From the NCBI GenBank assembly GCA_963169105.1, contig OY720632.1, forward strand, positions 744,001 through 808,000: a stretch of 64,000 nucleotides of DNA, read 5' to 3'. The notes under the pieces are model-generated. The model made no database searches. It was not told the DNA's origin and worked only from the letters and a program-made list of their open reading frames with translations. This document shows positions 59,724 to 64,000 of this stretch, piece after piece. This DNA is from Ceriagrion tenellum (lineage: Eukaryota > Arthropoda > Insecta > Odonata > Coenagrionidae). Each line of letters opens with the position of its first letter. Position 1 is the stretch's first letter. The position numbers and the translations under genes were made by a program.

Positions 59724-59786
59724 GGGGAGGGCGCGGAGGGGGAGTAGGGGCGGCTTGGGGGAGGGGAGAGAGAAAAGGGGAGGGGT
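59724..59786 (+). promoter_or_regulatory. G-rich tract, quadruplex-forming potential
   Basis: Runs GGGG, GGG, GGGGG and GGGG occur within 27 nt (59724-59750) and further G-runs continue to 59786. It lies 250 bp upstream of the ATG of the candidate gene, in an otherwise AT-rich insert, and may mark its promoter. Confidence 0.5.
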
Positions 59787-59863
59787 ACTCCCGGTTTCTC
59801 GTGCGGATATCCTTGTAAACCCCATCAGTGCACCAGTGAGGTCGCGTGGTCGTGTAGTTATAC

Positions 59864-59962
59864 TGCGTCCTATGTATTATAGTCTTTATAATGCTTCCTT
59901 TTGCGTCCTGTGTATTATCATCTTAATAATACCTTCTTTTGCGTCCTGTGTGTGATAACCTT
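59864..59962. repeat. Triple 38-bp tandem repeat
   Basis: tgcgtcctatgtattat and variants begin at 59864, 59902 and 59940, a period of 38 bp, with the third copy incomplete. They lie in the presumed leader of the candidate gene. Confidence 0.8.
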
Positions 59963-60034
59963 TGTTGCGTACTCGAGCAAAGTTAATATCTCGAGTGAGA
60001 GAATTTTGCGCACCGATTGCGAAGTCGTGTGGAA

Positions 60035-61221
60035 ATGGCAGTTTCCACTGATAAATTGTACACCCTCTGTGAGTTTTTAAATGAAGACGGGACAGAGGAG
60101 GGTGTTCGCTTAACACGTGATGGGGAACTGTCCGATGACGAGCCTACAAGACCTGTGCAAGCTGTGTTCTCGGAATGGATTGATCGTGACCATCTGATTC
60201 ATGAACTCATCCGATCGAAGAAGGAGGTATCTTTGAAGTACCCAGCCAATGTTGAAGTCCAGTGCAAGGAGAGGTTCTACAGAATAAAAGTTCCCATAAT
60301 TTGGCGGACAAGCTGCACCGTCTTGGTGGCCCAGGACGATGGTGAGTCGGCCGGTTTTGGCTAATGCGTCACTGCGAGCCCGCTTTTTATAATAGCTGGT
60401 TCCTATCGCTTTGTTTAACTTGGTCTTTGATCGCCCGAAATCATGTTATTTTTGGGTAGCAATGAGTCTCGTGAAGCTTCTTACTCTTATTACCCCACAT
60501 AGGCATTAATGATTGCAAGACAAATTTTTACATTAGGCTAATTGACGATTTTTACCTCACTGAATTTAGGGTTGAAACCAATGCTTTCACTGTTATTTAA
60601 TATTTAACTTAAATAAAAATTAATCGCTACCTACAAGATGTGTTACCGCTTCAATTTCTCAGACCTCCCGAAAATAAACAAACATCCAATCTGTTATTCA
60701 TCAATTACGGATCAGCCTAAATTATTAGAGATTTATGAATCATTGATTCATGTATTGGAGATTGTTTACAGCATATGAAGACATGATCTAAGTAATCAAT
60801 GCTTGATAAATGATTGTAGATTCACCAATCATCGATTATTTGTCCCATCTATGAATACTGGCCTTCATGCAGATATTTTCCTGCCTTTGCAAAAAATAAG
60901 ATTCATATCCTGTTAGGGACTTGTTATTCAGTCTGACTGTCTTCTTATCTTTAACTTGAAAGTTGTAACTTTTTGAGTTCTTTTTTTACCAATGTGTATG
61001 AAATTGTTGCAGATTACATTGCTGATTTCCTGAAGGAGGAGCTTTCACGGAAGGATGTTGAGGCAGCAGTCCAGACAGCAATTACGCAAAAGATTAATAA
61101 TTTTTGTAAATCTGAAATGGCCAAGGCCATCCATGTTGAATATTGTTTTCATTGTATGATGTTGAAGCTAGCTAATTATAAATTCCATCCCTTCCATTTC
61201 AACTGTTGTTATTTTTCTTAA
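60035..61221 (+). CDS. Candidate two-exon gene inside the TTAA insert, family unknown
   Basis: Exon 1 runs from ATG 60035 to 60341 (102 codons plus one base: MAVSTDKLYTLCEFLNEDG, ending VLVAQDD). It is followed by a good donor, ATG|GTGAGT at 60342. A 671-bp AT-rich intron ends in 'ttgttgcag' (61011-61012), and exon 2 from 61013 continues in the correct phase with YIADFLKEELSRKDVEAAVQ, KINNFCKSEMAKAIHVE, then a stop at 61221. The last 25 codons look less protein-like, so a further splice may exist. Exon 1 is acidic and mixed, exon 2 helix-forming. I recognise no domain. It could be a captured host gene or an element protein. The model rests on splice signals and phase only. Confidence 0.45.
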
Positions 61222-61614
61222 TATATCAGCCACTTATTTCCTCATACCAATTCCATGTCACGCAAACCAAACATTGGTCAATCACCAATTGCTGGATAGG
61301 ACTTTCTGCTTTGCAACCATCCTTTCACTTCCATATCATATGGTCACATTAGAGGCAATTTACCAGCAGTGTTTGGGTTCTTCTGGGTGAGTTCTTGGTC
61401 GTAACTAAGAATGGTATATCTACCGACAATGCATTTTACCAGAATTGCTTGGAAATTGGTTAGTACCTGTGTGTCACTGCAGCTACCCAGGTTTGTTAGT
61501 GGTCTGTCTGCATAACAAGAGATGTAATGGAAGTGTTAGGGCCAATTTTTAATGAAATAAAACATTCCTGTGTTCTGTATTTCAGGTAGGAATAAGCATG
61601 TGTGGTGAATAGTT
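61222..61614. other. Interior of the TTAA insert, nothing recognised
   Basis: Mixed AT-rich sequence downstream of the candidate gene with no clear open frame, no polyadenylation signal that I would rely on, and no repeat matching the ends. Confidence 0.4.
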
Positions 61615-61870
61615 TTGAGTTCCGAAGACAAGGTTACAAAACTAAGGGATTTTTCTCATAAACTATAGTCATTGCCATGGTTTTTTGGTTTTGACCCCAA
61701 AACTAAACATCTCAAAACTAGAGAGTTTGTATAGTTTTTCCTTCAGTTTCCGGTTTTAGTTTTTGGTCTATAGTTTTGGTAAAACTTGTTCCAATTAACT
61801 ATAGGCTCAACTAAAGGAATTTCTATAGTTTCTGCTTTAGTTTTTCCTTTAGTTTTGGGGCCAAATTTTC
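61615..61870. repeat. ACTAAA/CTATAG-rich right end
   Basis: Words aactaa, actatag, ctatagt and ctttagttt recur through 250 bp up to the right TTAA (for example 'ctttagtttttcctttagttttgg' near 61840). The vocabulary matches the left end, but I could not align the two as long inverted repeats by eye. Confidence 0.65.
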
Positions 61871-61874
61871 TTAA

Positions 61875-62321
61875 GGGAGTGGCATGTAGAATGAATAGTT
61901 ATTTGGCAGATAGGGTACATTAAACAAATTGCTCAGTCTTGTGTTTACCGAAGGTACCCTTAGAGAAATGGCAATAGAGTTGAGCATTTTATGTAAATGT
62001 TCAAGACATAATATAAGAATATAACACCATATTGTTTTCTTCTACATCGAAGACTAGTCAGGTTTAAGTAATTCATTACACCGTCATATTCTCCTTTCAT
62101 TCTGGGAATAGAAAATTTGATTGAAGCAAACCTTAAAAATTTATGTTGGACCCTCTCCATGGATGATTCATATTTCCCATAAAATGGATTCCACACAATT
62201 GAACAGTACTCTAAGATTGATCTGACAAGAGATATATATAATATCCTCAGACAGTGGATGTTTTTAAAATCCTTACATGCACGACAAATAAAACCCAACA
62301 TTCTATATGCCTTGGATGTTA
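61875..62321 (-). pseudogene. LINE reverse-transcriptase C-terminal fragment, upstream part
   Basis: Reads SKAYRMLGFICRACKDFKN, LYISLVRSILEYCSIVWNPFY, VQHKFLRFASIKFS and YLNLTSLRCRRKQYG, the region after the catalytic domain that is shared by many LINEs. A stop at about 61960 is followed, after a frame change, by NLFNVPYLPNNYSFYMP up to the TTAA at 61871. The frame continues in phase on the other side of the insert at 59160, apart from a TAA formed by the TTAA site itself. Confidence 0.8.
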
Positions 62322-62328
62322 TGGGAAT

Positions 62329-62393
62329 CAGGTGTAATAGTTGAAAAACATAGGTTTCTTAGGATTGTACTGGGTAAGAAATATAAAAGGTAA
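62329..62393 (+). pseudogene. Ty3/gypsy integrase fragment, second part
   Basis: Immediately after the second tgggaat copy the plus strand reads SGVIVEKHRFLRIVLGKKYK and then a stop at 62391-62393, in the phase left at 58770. Pattern (G-I-E-H...GK-Y-R) is typical of the extreme C-terminal part of gypsy integrases. Outer layer of the nested insertion. Confidence 0.75.
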
Positions 62394-64000
62394 TATCATA
62401 AGGCAATAATGCTCACTTATGCAGGAATCTTTCACAAGAGGTGCTGTTGAGGGAACCAGCAAGCCTAACATCTACCACAAGAAGTGGTTGGGCTGTCAGA
62501 ACTCTTCAACAATTGTACCTTTGACAAAAAGGAGAGGTGATGTCGATGTACCAAGGTTGAAATGCCTGTGTGTAGTCAAGTCGGCTACCCAGAATATGAT
62601 CTGGAAGTGTGAGTGAAAATGAGGGCATGCATTGTAAGTTTTGAATGTCATGATGGTGGTCATAATTAATATATATTGTCGATCATCAAGCAATGCTTAC
62701 ATTTACATGCAAACCTTCATACATGAATAGACAAGGACCTTATGCTGATGCTTAGTTAATGGATATGGAATAGAACATTAAGACCAGTAAGATAGAAGTG
62801 TTAGAAAAATGAAGAAAGCAATGCCAAAGGTGAGATGGGAATAAGGTTGTTAACAAATATTTTAGTAGTCTGAAAAGGAGGGTTTTGGGGTGGGCCTTAA
62901 AGACAGTGACTGAAGGAAGAAATTGCGTTAAGTAATGTTGAGTGAGGGAGATATTTAAAGAAGGGTGGAATATAATGGGCGTTTAGGGTAGTATTAAGGA
63001 ATGTATGATACCTGCTGTTTGAAAATGGAAATTCATTCAATAAGTTGCATGGTATTAGTAGCTAGACCATGAAGGAAGTTCATTGCCTTTTCATGCCAAC
63101 ATTAGGATCAATGACTGATAGGTTACTTGTACCAATGATTGATGTAATATACAGTGGCTTAATCATGAAACTTGATATTTATAGTTGATGAAAATGTGAA
63201 ATACGTACTGTAATTTCTTACTTTATGCAAGGTGATGCCTGTGATACAACTTCAACAATTCTAATGCCTCGGATGAATATTTTAAAAAATAACTGTAACC
63301 CATTTCTCAAAAGTATGAAAATAAAGTAGTTCCTAGTAATTAGAAATGCATAGTCCTTAGTAATTAGAAGTAATAGACCATTAAGTTTTATCGGCCATCA
63401 AACCCTTAAACTAATACCTGCTGGATGAATATTTCATACCACTGTCATAACAGTTCATTCAACTTACTCGGCTGCCACCTTCTTTGCCTCTTCCTTAAGG
63501 GAGGTGAAGAAGGAAGTGTATTGTAAAATATTGTCATAGCTGGACCATGAAGGAAGGTCGTTCCCTTTTCATGCCTACATTAAGAGCAATTACCAATAGA
63601 TTTCTTGTGCCAATAAGTCATATGAGGGTTTTTAAAATAAACTTTATTAGATCACATTGAACAAACAAAAGTTCTTTCTAAGTGTGAAATTAACTGGCCT
63701 ACATATTGAAGGCATATTTTTTAACTGCTTCAAAAGTGTCCATCATCATATTGCAGAGATAAGAGAACTTAATGTGCCTTAATTCAAACAATGGTCAAAA
63801 TTCCATATTCCATTGCATCTTCACCTCTTCTGTCACAGTCTCAAATTTTCCCCCAAGCCTGTGCCCTCTTCTCAGTGGTTATCACAAGCCTCTCATCAAG
63901 GGAAGTATCTGGAAATGATTATTTTTTAAATGAAATAATGAGACACTAGAAGGCTATTTATCATCAAGGTGAAAGTATGCTCATTTTTCTTAAAATACTT
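62394..64000. other. Non-coding flank with short repeats
   Basis: No recognisable gene to the window end. An 80-bp block occurs twice (63059-63142 and 63536-63617: 'tagcyrgaccatgaaggaag...ccttttcatgcc...') about 477 bp apart in direct orientation. 'ccttagtaattagaa' and a variant occur next to each other near 63335-63370. The final 370 bp shows nothing I can name. Confidence 0.5.

Larger units (their letters stand above)
59161..61874 (+). mobile_element. TTAA-flanked insert, candidate piggyBac/Kolobok-type transposon
   Basis: A 2706-bp insert (59165-61870) between direct TTAA copies splits a LINE whose frame is continuous across the site. Duplication of TTAA is the hallmark of piggyBac and Kolobok DNA transposons. 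I find no convincing terminal inverted repeat; instead both ends are filled with ACTAAAG/CTTTAGT-type words. The interior has a G-rich, CpG-containing stretch, a triple 38-bp repeat and a candidate two-exon gene. No transposase motif was recognised, so it may be non-autonomous. Strand is given by the candidate gene. Confidence 0.7.
58771..62321 (-). mobile_element. 5'-truncated LINE in the gypsy fragment, itself interrupted
   Basis: Minus-strand 3' end of a LINE. It is flanked by tgggaat at 58764-58770 and 62322-62328, a 7-bp target duplication, and ends in a 'tattattattatatatt' tail at 58771. Only the last part of the reverse-transcriptase ORF is present, so it is heavily 5'-truncated. It is split by a 2.7-kb insert with TTAA at both sides (59161-59164 and 61871-61874). 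The C-terminal motif style (LYISLVRSILEYCSIVWNPFY, VQHKFLRFASI) is that of CR1/Jockey-type elements; I cannot fix the clade. Confidence 0.85.

Overview
The window is animal nuclear DNA, most likely from an arthropod. It has a replication-dependent histone quintet in the order and orientation known from Drosophila (H1+, H3-, H4+, H2A-, H2B+), intronless genes each followed by the 16-nt histone stem-loop, linked 5S rRNA genes, and several non-LTR retrotransposon families including Jockey. Histone-5S linkage is documented in some crustaceans, but nothing here fixes the species.

Layout. 1-26811: the right-hand part of a satellite array, 25 monomers of about 1082 or 1049 bp with higher-order periodicity; the left edge lies outside the window. 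26812-27425: decayed relatives of the monomer's 3' module. 27426-31071: no recognisable gene. 31072-42414: the histone quintet. H1, H4, H2A and H2B have intact coding sequences; H3 has lost its first eight residues. A 2.75-kb non-LTR element with a 13-bp target duplication sits at the expected H4 transcription start, and a frameshifted Jockey element lies between the divergent H2A and H2B genes. 42498-56520: two 5S rRNA genes (minus strand), each interrupted near nucleotide 20 by a different Tx1-like non-LTR element. The first 5S gene can be traced on both sides of its 6.1-kb insert; only the 3' part of the second is found.

56520-64000: a small 165-176 bp satellite, then a three-level nest. 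A Ty3/gypsy integrase fragment is interrupted by a LINE fragment (7-bp duplication), which is interrupted by a 2.7-kb insert flanked by TTAA. Reading frame is continuous across both joins when the inserts are ignored. The TTAA insert carries ACTAAAG-rich ends and a candidate two-exon gene of unknown family.

Themes. The four intact histone genes would supply core and linker histones in S phase, but this quintet looks damaged: the shared H3/H4 promoter, the H2A/H2B promoter and both 5S genes are hit by separate retroelements. It may be an edge or orphan copy of a larger histone/5S array. The most interesting signals are the independent Tx1-like insertions into 5S genes, the nested TTAA element with a spliced-looking gene, and a hairpin in the satellite module whose stem is preserved by compensatory changes in a diverged copy.
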